Shown here: in pieces, positions 1-9,639 of the stretch
Layout: each line of letters starts with the position of its first letter
How positions within the stretch are numbered: the stretch's first letter is position 1
Assembly (NCBI GenBank): GCA_963773765.1
Contig: CAVZCC010000001.1
Coordinates: forward strand, 930,001-994,000
DNA from: CAVZCC01 sp963773765
GTDB lineage: Bacteria > Actinomycetota > Acidimicrobiia > Acidimicrobiales > Microtrichaceae
DNA: 64,000 bases
Direction: 5' to 3'
Notes under the pieces: model-generated
The model's database searches: none
What the model was told of the DNA's origin: nothing
The model's input: the letters and a program-made list of their open reading frames with translations, nothing else
Program-made: the position numbers and the translations under genes

Positions 1-1
1 C

Positions 2-121
2 GTGCGCCGCGGCCCGCTGTCCCGTGCACCGGAGGGAGCCGACGGGCTCGAGTGGTTCCGGCTGGACCCCGACCGAGAGGTCGCCTGGGACTACGGACAG
101 CTGCACCGGGAGGGGACGTGA
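2..121 (+). CDS. 3' end of an unidentified protein
   Basis: The reading frame is open from the window edge to a TGA at 119-121, giving the last 39 residues of a protein whose start lies outside. It contains the stretch EWFRLDPDREVAWDYG, which I do not recognise as a specific family. The stop overlaps the GTG start of the next gene by 4 bp (GTGA), so the two are probably translated together. It is accepted as coding because of that overlap and its GC-rich third positions. Confidence 0.5.
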   Translation: MRRGPLSRAPEGADGLEWFRLDPDREVAWDYGQLHREGT

Positions 122-600
122 CCCCCGACGACCCGCTGGTCGCCCACCACCTTGCGACGTCGTCGGTCATGCGGCTGGCCACCACCTCGGCCCGGGGGAC
201 CACGACGCTCACGCCGATCTGGTTCGTCCTCCACCGCGGGTGCCTGGTGAGCGGGACCGCGGCGTCGACGATGGCCGCCCGCAACATCGCGGCCGACCCG
301 AGGGTGACGGTCCTGCTGGACGGCGAGGGGGCCGGCCGGTCGGCGTACCTGCTGCGACTCCGGGGGACGGCCGAGGTCCACACCGGGATCCCGCCGGCCG
401 GGGCATTGGTCCGACTGGCGGCCAAGTACTACCTCTCCCCGGGCGGTCTCCGCAGCGAGGTCGCCCACCGACGGATGTGGGGCCTGCGCGTCCGCTACTA
501 CGCCCAGGCGGAGGGCGTCTGGCTGGCCATCCACCCCGGGGCCGCAGAACTCGTCCCCGTGCCGGCCGGCCCCGTCAGTCCTCCAGGCGCAGGGCGGTGA
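118..600 (+). CDS. PPOX-class (pyridoxamine 5'-phosphate oxidase-like) flavin/F420-binding protein
   Basis: This 160-residue protein begins at a GTG that overlaps the upstream stop. The pattern is that of the PPOX split-barrel fold: an N-terminal helix, MRLATTSARGTTTLTPIWFV as the first strands, AARNIAADPRVTVLL in the middle, and an RLRGTAEVH strand. PPOX enzymes bind FMN, FAD or F420 and reduce varied small molecules; the substrate cannot be read from sequence. The 3' end converges on and overlaps the lepA 3' end by about 26 bp. The fold call is fairly secure, the cofactor is not. Confidence 0.75.
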   Translation: MTPDDPLVAHHLATSSVMRLATTSARGTTTLTPIWFVLHRGCLVSGTAASTMAARNIAADPRVTVLLDGEGAGRSAYLLRLRGTAEVHTGIPPAGALVRLAAKYYLSPGGLRSEVAHRRMWGLRVRYYAQAEGVWLAIHPGAAELVPVPAGPVSPPGAGR

Positions 601-2365
601 TGAACGCGTCGGAGGGGACCTCCACCCGGCCCAGGTTCTTCATGCGCTTCTTGCCCTCCTTCTGCTTCTCCAGCAGCTTCCGCTTGCGGGAGACGTCGCC
701 GCCGTAGAGCTTGGCCGTCACGTCCTTGCGGTAGGCCTTGACGGTCTGGCGGCTCAGGATCCGGCTGCCGATGGCGGCCTGGATGGGCACGTCGAACTGC
801 TGGCGCGGGATCAGCTCGCGCAGCTTGTCCACCATCTTCTTGCCGTAGTCGTAGGACTTCTCCTTGTGGACGATGGCGCTGAACGCGTCCACCGGCTCCC
901 CCGCGATGAGGATGTCGACCTTGACCAGTTCCGCCGCGCTCGTAGCCGATCGGCTCGTAGTCCAGGCTGGCGTAGCCCTGGGTCCGGCTCTTGAGCTGGT
1001 CGAAGAAGTCCATGACCACCTCGCCCAGCGGCATCCGGTACTGGAGCTCCAGACGCTCCGGCGACAGGTACTCCAGCTTGACCATCTCGCCCCGGCGGCT
1101 CTGGCACAGGTCCATCAGGGCGCCGGTGTAGGCCGACGGCGTGATGATCGTGGTCTTGAGGTACGGCTCCAGGATGCGTTCCACCGCGGCGGGGTCCGGC
1201 AGGTCGGCCGGGTTGTCGATGGTGAGCTCCTCCCCGTCGGTGCGGATGACCCGGTACTCCACCGACGGGGCGGTGGCGATGAGGTTCAGGTCGTACTCCC
1301 GCTCCAGGCGCTCCCGGACGATCTCCATGTGCAGCAGGCCCAGGAAGCCGCAGCGGAACCCGAAGCCCAGGGCCCCGGACGTCTCCGGTTCGTAGGTGAA
1401 GCTGCTGTCGTTGAGGCGGAGCTTCTCCAGCGCCTCCCGCAGGTCCTCGAACTCGTCGCCGTCCACCGGGTACAGACCGCAGAACACCATGGGCTTGGGG
1501 TCCTGGTAGCCGTCGAGCGGGGCGTCGGCCGGGCGGGCGGCCTCCGTGACGGTCTCGCCGGAGCGGGCCTCGCCCACGTCCTTGATGCCGGCGATGAGGT
1601 ACCCGACCTCGCCCGGGCCGAGCGCGGCCACCGGGGTGTTGTCGGGACGGCGCACACCGACCTCGATGGCCTCGTAGGTGGACGCCGGCCTGCATGAACC
1701 GCAGCTTGGCCCCGGAGCGCAGGTGGCCGTTCATGACCCGCACCGAGCTGACCACCCCCCGGTACTGGTCGAAGTGCGAGTCGAAGATCAGCCCCTGCAG
1801 CGCGGCGTCCGCCGTCACCCTCGGGCGCGGGGATGCGCTCGATCACGGCGTCCAGCAGCTCCGGAACGCCGTCGCCGGTCTTGGCCGAGATGCGCAGGAT
1901 CTCCCCCGCGGGGATGCCCAGCACCGACTCGATCTCCGCCGCGTAGGTGTCGGGGTCCGCGGCCGGCAGGTCGATCTTGTTCAGGACCGCCACGATCTCC
2001 AGGTCGCTCTCCAGCGCCAGGTAGCAGTTGGCCAGCGTCTGGGCCTCGATCCCCTGCGAGGCGTCCACCACCAGGATCACGCCCTCGCACGCGGCCAGTG
2101 ACCGGGACACCTCGTAGCCGAAGTCCACGTGGCCCGGGGTGTCGATGATGTTGATCACGTGGTCCCGGTAGTCCAGGCGGACGCTCTGGAGCTTGATGGT
2201 GATGCCCCGCTCCCGCTCCAGGTCCATCGAGTCCAGGTACTGCGCCCGCATCTCCCGGGGGTCGACGGCGCCGCAGATCTCCAGGATCCGGTCGGCCAGG
2301 GTGGACTTCCCGTGGTCGATGTGGGCGATGATCGAGAGGTTGCGGAGGCGTGCGAGTTGGGTCAT
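575..2365 (-). CDS. lepA: Elongation factor 4 (LepA), with three frameshifts
   Basis: LepA is a ribosome-associated GTPase that back-translocates or remodels stalled ribosomes. The N-terminus carries the G1 P-loop AHIDHGKST, the switch II motif DTPGHVDF and the G4 motif NKID. The C-terminus carries the LepA-specific KMVDKLRELIPRQQFDVPIQ segment and the basic tail RKRKLLEKQKEGKKRMK. The total length (about 596 codons) is the family norm. Three single-base insertions interrupt the frame near 1815, 1685 and 935; removing each restores a continuous protein. I read them as consensus errors because all domains and length are intact. It is divergent from rpsT. Confidence 0.92.
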
Positions 2366-2445
2366 GTCACGGTCGGGTCGGGGGGACGGGCGGGAGGGTC
2401 CAGTCTGCCCGCCCGGGCAGGGTCCGTCCGCATCGGGCCCCGGAC

Positions 2446-2475
2446 CTGACGCTGGGCGCCGCCGACCGCTATCCT
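2446..2475 (+). promoter_or_regulatory. Likely rpsT promoter
   Basis: A -35-like CTGACG (2446-2451) and a -10 TATCCT (2470-2475) are separated by 18 bp, about 100 bp before the rpsT start in the lepA-rpsT divergent gap (2366-2576). The rest of that gap shows nothing further to me. Confidence 0.4.
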
Positions 2476-2576
2476 CTACCGGTCGTCCCCGGACGGCGCG
2501 GTCCGCCGCTGGTCAGCACGACCCGGCCAGGACCACCACGATCGCACGCCCCCGACTCAGGACCCACACCAGGAAC

Positions 2577-2840
2577 ATGGCCAACATCAAGAGCCAGATC
2601 AAGCGGAACCGCCAGAACGAGGCGGCCAACGAGCGCAACAAGGCCGTCCGTTCCGAGGTCCGCACCCGCACCAAGCGGGCCGAGGCCGCCATCGCCTCCG
2701 GCGAGGATGCCGAGGCCGTGACCCGGGAGGCCGTCAAGCGCATCGACGAGGCCGCCTCCAAGGGTGTGCTGCACAAGAACACCGCGGCCCGGCGCAAGTC
2801 CCGCCTGGTCCGCAAGCTGAACGCCTCCACCCAGGGCTGA
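2577..2840 (+). CDS. rpsT: 30S ribosomal protein bS20
   Basis: This is an 87-residue, lysine/arginine/alanine-rich protein starting MANIKSQIKRNRQNE, the hallmark of S20. It binds 16S rRNA early in 30S assembly. The C-terminal KGVLHKNTAARRKSRLVRKLN is also diagnostic. The ATG at 2577 has AGGA at 2571-2574 just upstream. The gene is divergent from lepA and convergent with holA, the common rpsT neighbourhood in actinomycetes. A strong hairpin follows the stop. Confidence 0.97.
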   Translation: MANIKSQIKRNRQNEAANERNKAVRSEVRTRTKRAEAAIASGEDAEAVTREAVKRIDEAASKGVLHKNTAARRKSRLVRKLNASTQG

Positions 2841-2846
2841 ACGCCC

Positions 2847-2869
2847 GTACCGGGCCCCGGGCCCGGTAC
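2847..2869. terminator. Terminator hairpin between rpsT and holA
   Basis: GTACCGGGCCC and GGGCCCGGTAC form 11-bp perfect arms around a single C, so in practice a small loop. The hairpin lies between convergent genes and has no T tract, so it could work in both directions. Confidence 0.7.
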
Positions 2870-2882
2870 CTCCGGCTGCCGT

Positions 2883-3938
2883 TCAGCGGCGCCGGCCCCC
2901 CGCCCCGCCGCCGCCCGACCGTCCGCCGCTGCGCCCGCCGCCCCGCCCGGCCGAGAGCGCGGCCAGCCTGGCCACCAGGACCTCCAGCACCTGGGCGCCC
3001 GACTGCTCGGTGCGCCCCCGCAGGTCCAGGTCCGCCGCCGCCATCAGCTGCGTGGCCCGGGCCAGCTTGGCCGAGCCCAGCGCCGAGGACTGGGCCAGGG
3101 CCTTCTTGGCCGGGAAGGTGGAGCCCTTCATGCCCAGCACCAGGGCGGCTTCCTTCTCGTCCCGGATGCCGGAGCCGTCCAGGCGGAGCATCCGTTCCAC
3201 GTGGGTCTGCAGCGTCACCATGACCTGGAGCGGGTGACGGCCCCCGCCCCGCAGCATGCGCTGCACGTTCGACACCGCGGTGGCGACGTTGCCGTTGTCG
3301 ATCGCGTCGGTCAGGTCCCAGGGCGGGACACTGCCGGAATCACCCAGGAAGGGCTCGATGTCGTCCGGCTCCAACGGCCCGGCCCCCGTGCCGAAGGTGG
3401 CCTCCAGCACGGTGAGGATGCCACCCAGGCGGTTCAGGTCCTCGCCCAGCGTCTCCTCCACCAGGCGCCGGGAGCGGGGCGACAGGGTGACCGGCGCGGC
3501 GGACAGGTGGTCCTCCATCCAGGCCGTGCGGCCCTTGCCGGACGGCAGGCCGCAGTCCACGACCTGGCCCCCGGCGGCCTTGACGGCGTCCGCGAGCTTC
3601 TTGGGCACCGGGTGGGCACGGGCGCCGCTGGCGGTCGGCTTGTCCCACACCAGCACCAGGGTGGCGTCGGGCGACGGCGACGCCAGGTAGTCCAGCACCG
3701 GGGCCAGTTCCTCCGTGCCGAACCGGGCCATGTGGCGTGCGACCACGACCCGGTCGCCGAACATGGACACGGTGGTGGCGGCCAGGATGACGGCGCCGAT
3801 CTCGTACTCCTCCCCGGAGAACTCGTCCAGCACCTCACCCCGGTCCGAGTCGCCGATGATGCGCGTGACCAGTTCGTGGGCGGCGTCGGCCAGCAGCACC
3901 GGGTCCGAGCCCTTGAGCAGGTGGACCTGGCCGCTCAA
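2883..3938 (-). CDS. holA: DNA polymerase III delta subunit (clamp loader)
   Basis: HolA opens the beta clamp and loads it on DNA as part of the clamp-loader complex. The 351-residue product begins SGQVHLLKGSDPVLL, contains MFGDRVVVARHMARFGTEE and ends with the helical domain typical of delta (NVQRMLRGGGRHPLQVM, KKALAQSSALGSAKLARATQ), followed by a Gly/Arg-rich tail. The start is taken as TTG at 3938, which overlaps the upstream stop by 4 bp; no ATG or GTG is near. holA downstream of comEC is a common bacterial arrangement. Confidence 0.9.
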   Translation of the reverse strand: MSGQVHLLKGSDPVLLADAAHELVTRIIGDSDRGEVLDEFSGEEYEIGAVILAATTVSMFGDRVVVARHMARFGTEELAPVLDYLASPSPDATLVLVWDKPTASGARAHPVPKKLADAVKAAGGQVVDCGLPSGKGRTAWMEDHLSAAPVTLSPRSRRLVEETLGEDLNRLGGILTVLEATFGTGAGPLEPDDIEPFLGDSGSVPPWDLTDAIDNGNVATAVSNVQRMLRGGGRHPLQVMVTLQTHVERMLRLDGSGIRDEKEAALVLGMKGSTFPAKKALAQSSALGSAKLARATQLMAAADLDLRGRTEQSGAQVLEVLVARLAALSAGRGGGRSGGRSGGGGAGGRRR

Positions 3939-4483
3939 CGGGGCGCTCCGGGTGCACCGGCCCGCTCCAGGAGGAGTGCGTCCAGGAGGTCGGCGATGCG
4001 GCGGGCGGACCGGGGGTCGCCGCTGCGGAGCACGCCGCAGCCCGCGGCCACCGCGGCGGACGCCACCGCTTCGGCGGGACCGGCGGGGCCGTCCAGGGAG
4101 ACCGCGACCGGGTGGCCGAGCACGGCCAGGTCCGTGGTGGCGGCCAGCAGCGCCAGCGCCACCGGCTCCGACCCTGCCCGGTCCAGGCCGGCGTCGAGCA
4201 CCACCGAGGCCCGGTCCAGGCCCAGGTCCCGGGACAGTCCGGCGGCCCGTCCGAGCCACTCCAGCGCGGCGTCGGGACCCCCGACGGGGCCGGCCACGAC
4301 CAGCACCGCCCGACCGGACGGCACATCGTGCAGGTCCTGCAGGTCCTGCACGATGGAGACCGGTTCGGCTCCGTGGGCCCCGGCGGAGGCGCCGATGAGC
4401 AGGTCCACGCCGGGCCCGTCGCACGGCGATGCCACCAGGGTCCGGTGAACCGGACCGGCCAGGGGTCCACCGGTGGGCTGCAT
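3935..4483 (-). CDS. Dihydropteroate-synthase-like protein of unknown role
   Basis: This 182-residue protein starts at an ATG that overlaps the comEC stop by 1 bp and ends overlapping holA. The segment LGLDRASVVLDAGLDRAGSEPVALALL followed by LGHPVAVSLDG resembles the middle strands of dihydropteroate synthase, where the matching part is normally PERIVLDPGIGFGKT and ALGYPVLVGVSRKS. The conserved lysine and the pterin-binding residues are not evident, and the protein is about 90 residues shorter than FolP. I therefore infer a TIM-barrel paralogue with another function. It is tightly coupled to comEC and holA. Confidence 0.55.
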   Translation of the reverse strand: MQPTGGPLAGPVHRTLVASPCDGPGVDLLIGASAGAHGAEPVSIVQDLQDLHDVPSGRAVLVVAGPVGGPDAALEWLGRAAGLSRDLGLDRASVVLDAGLDRAGSEPVALALLAATTDLAVLGHPVAVSLDGPAGPAEAVASAAVAAGCGVLRSGDPRSARRIADLLDALLLERAGAPGAPR

Positions 4484-6192
4484 CACGGCGACACGGTACA
4501 CGGGCGGTCCGACGCCCCTCCTGCCGGCACCGGACCTCCCGGACCCCGGGTGCGCTCCTCCACCCGGAGCCCGGCGCCGAGCTGGTCCGCCACCTCCCGG
4601 CCGGCCGCCCGCTGTGCCGGCCCGGTCCGCACGAGCCCTGCCTGCCACACCCCCAGAGAGCGCAGTCCGTCCAGGGCCACCAGCGCGCCGACGGACCCGC
4701 CCAGGGTGACCACCCGGTCCCCACAGCCACCCACCTCCACCACCACGCCGGCCGCGGCGACGAACTGCCCGGGGCCGGGCCTCACCGGCCACAGCGCCGC
4801 CGTCACCAGGACCACCGCCGCGACGGTCCCGGCCACCACGCCGGACCGGGACCCGTGGCGGCGGACCAGGACGACCAGCAGGCCTGCCCCGGCCAGCACC
4901 GCGATCCGGGCCGGGTCCAGCCAGGGCACCGGGACGCCGGACCCGACCCGGGCCACCCCGTCCACCCATGTCACCAGCACCCGGGTGGGCCACTGCAGGA
5001 CGGCGTCCAGTGGTGGCCGGACGAACCCGGCGGCCAGGCCCGAGCTGAGGCCGAGCATCATGACCAGACCGGCGGCGGGCACGGCCAGCAGGTTCGCCAC
5101 GGTGGCGACCGCCGGAACCCCGCCCGCCATGCCCACCAGCAGGGGGGCGGTGGCCGCCTGGGCCGCCAGCGTGGTGGCCAGGGGCTCGGCCAGCGCCCGG
5201 GGGCCGGGCAGGCGCCGGGCCAGGGGCCGCACGCCGACCAGGAGCCCGGCGGTGGCCGCGACGGACAGCCGGAATCCGGTGGAGTGCACCAGCAGCGGGT
5301 CCGCGAGGAGCAACGCCAGCACGGCCAGTCCCAGGACCCGGGCGCCCGGCGCCACGCGGCCCAGCCCGGACGCGGTGAGGGCGACCGCAGCCATGGCCGC
5401 GGCGCGGAGCACCGAGGCCTCCGCCCTGGTCACCAGCACGAACACCACCAGGACGCCGAGGCCCAGCACCCACCGGGTCCGCAGGCCGACCCGCTCCATC
5501 AGCGGACGGGCCAGCGCCATCAGGAACGCCACGTTCTGGCCCGACACGGCCAGGAGGTGACCCAGACCGGTGGCCCGGAAGCGGTAGCGGTCCAGTTCGG
5601 TCTGGCGTCGGTCGTCGCCCAGGACGAGCCCCATGAACAGCGCCTGGTGCTGCTCACCGAACGACGTGCTCCCGGTGGCGAGGCGGCGGTGGATGCCGTT
5701 GGCGACCGTGTACCACGGAGCCGGCGGCGGGCCCCGGTCCACCTGGCCCACGGCCAATCGACCGGCCAGGTGCCGGGAGCGGCGCCAACCCTCCGGGACG
5801 GACCGGAGCCTGCGGGGCCGGGCCCGCAGGACCACCCGGTCACCGGTGAGCAGGTCGTCCACCTGGCCCTCCTGATCCCGGGGGACCTCCGCCAGGTAGC
5901 GGCGGCCCCCGATGCTGACCTCCACGCGGGTGGAGTACCGGCCGGGCCGTGGGTCACCGACGAGTTGCGCCACCCCGTCCACCGTGGAGGGCAGCGGCCG
6001 GTCCAGCGCCGCCAGTGCGTCATGGGCCCGCGCCCCGACCACCAGGGCCACGGCCACCGCGACGGGTTCCGGGCGGCGGGTGACGGCGGCCAGGGCCAGG
6101 AACAGCACCGCGGCCACGACGGGCACCGGCGGGGCCAGCACGGCCACCACGGCGGCCAGGGCCGCGGCACCCACCACCCAGTGGTCCGTCAC
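4483..6192 (-). CDS. comEC: ComEC/Rec2 family DNA-uptake channel protein
   Basis: ComEC forms the inner-membrane channel that imports single-stranded DNA during natural transformation. The 569-residue protein has many hydrophobic segments and the conserved competence-domain motif RFRATGLGHLLAVSGQNVAFL. An N-terminal OB-like region includes RVEVSIGGRRYLAEV. The C-terminus is short, so the metallo-beta-lactamase-like domain of long ComEC proteins appears to be missing. The GTG start at 6192 overlaps the comEA stop by 4 bp. The comEA-comEC pairing supports the call; whether the cell is competent is unknown. Confidence 0.9.
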   Translation of the reverse strand: MTDHWVVGAAALAAVVAVLAPPVPVVAAVLFLALAAVTRRPEPVAVAVALVVGARAHDALAALDRPLPSTVDGVAQLVGDPRPGRYSTRVEVSIGGRRYLAEVPRDQEGQVDDLLTGDRVVLRARPRRLRSVPEGWRRSRHLAGRLAVGQVDRGPPPAPWYTVANGIHRRLATGSTSFGEQHQALFMGLVLGDDRRQTELDRYRFRATGLGHLLAVSGQNVAFLMALARPLMERVGLRTRWVLGLGVLVVFVLVTRAEASVLRAAAMAAVALTASGLGRVAPGARVLGLAVLALLLADPLLVHSTGFRLSVAATAGLLVGVRPLARRLPGPRALAEPLATTLAAQAATAPLLVGMAGGVPAVATVANLLAVPAAGLVMMLGLSSGLAAGFVRPPLDAVLQWPTRVLVTWVDGVARVGSGVPVPWLDPARIAVLAGAGLLVVLVRRHGSRSGVVAGTVAAVVLVTAALWPVRPGPGQFVAAAGVVVEVGGCGDRVVTLGGSVGALVALDGLRSLGVWQAGLVRTGPAQRAAGREVADQLGAGLRVEERTRGPGGPVPAGGASDRPCTVSP

Positions 6193-7136
6193 CCCGACAC
6201 CGTGACCAGATCCCGGAGCGACTCGAGCTTGGCCTCACCGATGCCCCGGACGTCCAGGAGGTCCTCCACCGACCGGAAGGCGCCGGACTGCTCCCGGTGG
6301 CCGATGATGGCCTGGGCCGTGGCCGGGCCGACGCCGGGCAACGCGTCGAGTTGGTCCGCGGTGGCGCTGTTGAGGTCCACCGGCGTGACCGGTCCCCCTC
6401 CGGCCGCGGCGCCGGAGCCAGGGGACGTGGTCCCCGTGGGGGCGACCTCCGCGGGCGGGGGCTGGCCGACGAGGGGGACCACCAGCCGTTGGCCGTCGGT
6501 GAGCTCCGCAGCAAGGTTGACCCGGTCCGGGTCCGCCCCGGCCGCCAGGCCGCCGGCGGCGGTCACGGCGTCCACCGCCCGGCTGCCGGCCGGGAGGCTG
6601 ACGACCCCGGGAGCGGTCACGGCACCGGCCACGTGCACGGTGACGGGACCCGACGCCGCCGCCCCCGCTGGTGCAGCGGAGGTGGCGGCGTCCACCACGG
6701 TGGTGGACCCGTCCGCGTCCGGTGGGGACGCTTCCCCCGTGGTGGCGGCTCGGGGCAGCGTGTCCTCGGGGGGAGGAGGCCGACGGATCCACCCCAGGAG
6801 CAACACCAACGCCGCCACGACCACCACGGCCGCCAGGGCCGCCACGGCACGGGAGCCGCCGAAGGGCAGCGTGGGACCGAGGGGCTCCGGGCCGCGGGCC
6901 CGGCGCACCGTTGCCGGGACGGGCCCACCCGCGTCCCCGACCTGTCCCCCACCGCCGACCGGCGCGGAGGCGGGATCCGGGACGCCCCCGCGGGCACCGG
7001 CCCGGTCAGCGTCCCGTTCCACCGGGACATGGAGCTGGCCCGGGGTGGGCCGGCGGAACAACGGGCGCCTCTGCGGCGGTCGCGCCAGTTCCTCCAGTGC
7101 GGCGGCACGCAGCGCGTGCGGCGGAGGTGCGGTCAT
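6189..7136 (-). CDS. comEA: ComEA-like helix-hairpin-helix DNA-binding membrane protein
   Basis: ComEA is a membrane-anchored DNA receptor that passes DNA to ComEC. The 315-residue product has a proline/arginine-rich cytoplasmic part, one membrane segment at about residues 96-117, a SLBB-type domain (VTVHVAGAVTAPGVVSLPAG) and a C-terminal double helix-hairpin-helix (VDLNSATADQLDALPGVGP, then VEDLLDVRGIGEAKLESL). The start is the ATG at 7136. A linker rich in Ala, Thr and Gly separates the domains. It is operonic with comEC. Confidence 0.92.
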   Translation of the reverse strand: MTAPPPHALRAAALEELARPPQRRPLFRRPTPGQLHVPVERDADRAGARGGVPDPASAPVGGGGQVGDAGGPVPATVRRARGPEPLGPTLPFGGSRAVAALAAVVVVAALVLLLGWIRRPPPPEDTLPRAATTGEASPPDADGSTTVVDAATSAAPAGAAASGPVTVHVAGAVTAPGVVSLPAGSRAVDAVTAAGGLAAGADPDRVNLAAELTDGQRLVVPLVGQPPPAEVAPTGTTSPGSGAAAGGGPVTPVDLNSATADQLDALPGVGPATAQAIIGHREQSGAFRSVEDLLDVRGIGEAKLESLRDLVTVSG

Positions 7137-7237
7137 GGGACGTCCCCGGGGCCGGGACCGGGCCGAGGGCCCGGCCGCTGCTCGACGGGGAAGTCGGGCC
7201 CACCCTACGGGGCGCCGCTGACACCGGGACCGGCGGA

Positions 7238-7261
7238 GGACCGGGGACCGCTCCCCGGTCC
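7238..7261 (-). terminator. Terminator-like hairpin after mmsA
   Basis: GGACCGGGGA and TCCCCGGTCC are perfect 10-bp arms with a CCGC loop. The hairpin starts about 20 nt past the mmsA stop on the minus strand and has no T run. The rest of 7137-7281 shows no other feature. Confidence 0.5.
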
Positions 7262-7281
7262 CCCGCCGACGGCGGGTCCGC

Positions 7282-8776
7282 TCAGCGGTTCTGGGGGAAG
7301 CCCAGGTCCACCGCGCTGGTGGCAGGGTCCGGCCAACGGGTCGTGACGACCTTGGTCCGGGTGTAGAAGTGCACGCCCTCGGGGCCGTACATGTGGCTGT
7401 CCCCGAACAGGGAGTCCTTCCAGCCACCGAAGGAGAACGCCGCCACCGGCACCGGGATCGGCACGTTGATGCCCACCATGCCCACCGGTACCTCGTTCTG
7501 GAACCGGCGGGCGGCGCCACCGTCGCGTGTGAACAGTGCGGTGCCGTTGCCGAACGGGTTGGATCGGATCAGGTCCATGGCCTGCTCGTAGTCGGCCACC
7601 CGCACCACGGCCAGGACGGGTCCGAAGATCTCGTCCGTGTAGCAGGACATCGCGGGCGTGACGTGGTCCAGGACGCTCACACCGAGGAAGAACCCGTCGC
7701 CGTCGAAGCGTGCCTCACGGCCGTCCAGCACCAGGGTGGCCCCGGCGTCGGCCGCGGCGGGCAGGTAGGACGCCACCTTGTCCCGGTGCTCGCGGGTGAC
7801 CAGTGGCCCCATCTCCGACGCGGCGTCGGTGCCGGGACCGATGCGGACCTGCGTGGCCCGCTCGACGATGGCGTCGACCAGGTCGTCGGCCACGTCGCCG
7901 ACGGCGACCACCACCGACACGGCCATGCAGCGCTCACCGGCGGAGCCGTAGGCGGCGGAGACCGCGGCATCGGCCGCCATGCCCAGGTCCGCGTCGGGCA
8001 GCACCACCATGTGGTTCTTGGCGCCGCCCAGGGCCTGGACCCGCTTCCCGGCCTCCGTGCCGGTGCGGTAGATGTAGCGGGCGATCGGCGTGGAGCCCAC
8101 GAAGCTGACGGCCTGCACGGTGGGATTGGCCAGGATGGCGTCGACCGCCTCCTTGTCGCCCTGCACCACGTTGAACACGCCGTCGGGCAGTCCGGCGTCG
8201 GACAGGAGCTCGGCCAGCAGCAACGAGGCCCCGGGGTCCTTCTCCGACGGCTTCAGCACGAAGGTGTTGCCGCACGCGATGGCGTTGGGGAACATCCACA
8301 TGGGCACCATGGCGGGGAAGTTGAACGGTGTGATGCCCGCCACCACGCCCAGCGGCTGGTAGCACGCTGTGCACGTCAACACCCGTGGCGACCTGCTCAC
8401 TCATCCCGCCCTTGAGCAGTTGCGGGATGCCGCATGCGAACTCCACGTTCTCGATGCCGCGCTGCACCTCGCCCGCGGCGTCGGACAGGACCTTGCCGTG
8501 CTGCGCGGTGATGGCGGCGGCGACGTCGCCGCGGTGGGCGACCAGCAGCTCACGGAAGCGGAACATGATCTCTGACCGCTTGGCCAGGGAGGTGTCCCGC
8601 CACGCCGGGAACGCCTCCTCGGCCCGGGCGATGACGGCGTCCACCTCCGCGGTGGAGGCCAGGGCCACGTCCGCGGTGTGGGCGCCCGTGGCGGGGTCGT
8701 ACACGGGCGATGTCCGCCCGGGCGCACCGTCGGCGGCCTTGCCACCGATCCAGTGCCCGATGATGGGTGTGCTCAT
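7282..8776 (-). CDS. mmsA: CoA-acylating methylmalonate-semialdehyde dehydrogenase, one frameshift
   Basis: The enzyme oxidises (methyl)malonate semialdehyde to propionyl- or acetyl-CoA in valine, pyrimidine or inositol breakdown. The N-terminal IIGHWIGGKAADGAPGRTSP, the ITPFNFPAMVPMWMFP segment and the catalytic cysteine in GSAGERCMAVS identify this ALDH subgroup. The C-terminal AFSFGGWKDSLFGDSHMYG is typical. The frame breaks near 8365-8372, between IPQLLKGGMSEQV and CYQPLGVVAGITPF; this is probably a sequence error because both halves are complete. The start is the ATG at 8776. A hairpin follows the stop. Confidence 0.9.
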
Positions 8777-8862
8777 GGGGTGTCCTTCCGCCCGCGCGCA
8801 CGCGGGACAGGTCATGTGCCGGCCGCGGCGCACCGCGTCGCCGGCGAGGGAGAACTGGCTGA

Positions 8863-9561
8863 CTAGAAGAGTCGGGCAGAGAGCTGCCGACGCCAGTGGG
8901 CCTTGCGGTCCTCGTCCGGCTGCAGCTCCAACAGGTCCACGAACTCCTGGCGAGCGGTATCGTCCTCCTTGACCCGGTCCAGCAGGGCGGCCAGCCGGGT
9001 CTCGATGTCTTCTCCGGCATCCGGGCCCGTCCGGGCCAGTGCCGCGATCCTGCGGGTCTCCGCGGTCTCGGGGACCTTCTCCAACAGGGCGAGTGCCTCC
9101 TCGCCCCGGCCGTCGGTGGCCAACAGCTCGGCCAGGGCGGCGATCACCCGGCCCTCGGCCGGCTCCAGCTCCAGCGCGGCCCGCAGCGACGCCTCGTCGC
9201 CCGCCTCCAGGAGGCGGTCGACCTCGGTCTGCTCCTGGGTGGGCAGGAGCTTCTGGACGAACTCCGCCACCTGCCACTCGGGCTGGGCCCCCAGGAAGCC
9301 GTCCACGACCTTGCCGTCCTTGACGGCGTACACGGCGGGGATCGACTGGACCTGGAACGCCTGGGCCACGCCGGGGTTGGCGTCCACGTCCACCTTGGCC
9401 AGTTCCACCTGGCCCGCGGTGTCGGCCACCACCTTCTCCAGCACCGGTCCCAGCTGTTTGCACGGCCCGCACCACTCCGCCCACAGGTCCACGACGACCG
9501 GAACGGTGGACGAACGATCCATCACGGCGGTCTGGAACGTGGCATCGGTGATGTCGGTCAT
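8863..9561 (-). CDS. Thioredoxin-TPR co-chaperone, CnoX/YbbN-like
   Basis: The 232-residue protein has an N-terminal thioredoxin fold with WAEWCGPCKQLGPVLEKV (CGPC at residues 31-34) and a C-terminal TPR-like helical domain (RLLEAGDEASLRAALELEPAEGRVIAALAELL). This pairing marks the CnoX/YbbN family, which holds oxidised or stressed clients and hands them to chaperones. The CGPC pair is intact, so redox activity is possible. The start is the ATG at 9561, with a likely -10 TACACT on the minus strand (9593-9598). It is divergent from the APH-like gene. Confidence 0.88.
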   Translation of the reverse strand: MTDITDATFQTAVMDRSSTVPVVVDLWAEWCGPCKQLGPVLEKVVADTAGQVELAKVDVDANPGVAQAFQVQSIPAVYAVKDGKVVDGFLGAQPEWQVAEFVQKLLPTQEQTEVDRLLEAGDEASLRAALELEPAEGRVIAALAELLATDGRGEEALALLEKVPETAETRRIAALARTGPDAGEDIETRLAALLDRVKEDDTARQEFVDLLELQPDEDRKAHWRRQLSARLF

Positions 9562-9592
9562 GGTCCTGTCCTGGGCGTGGCGGGAAGCCCCG

Positions 9593-9612
9593 AGTGTACC
9601 GAGCGGTAGGTT
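9593..9612. promoter_or_regulatory. Divergent -10 boxes
   Basis: TACACT on the minus strand (9593-9598) faces the thioredoxin-TPR gene, and TAGGTT on the plus strand (9607-9612) faces the APH-like gene. Both fit TANNNT and sit about 20-30 nt before their starts. Confidence 0.4.
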
Positions 9613-9639
9613 GTGGGACCGGTCGAGACAGGGGGAACG

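Noticed and set aside
4429..7221. A 930-codon open frame opposite comEC/comEA
   Set aside because: Antisense shadow of a GC-rich gene; the product is Gln/His/Arg/Gly repeats and the opposite strand has clear competence proteins.
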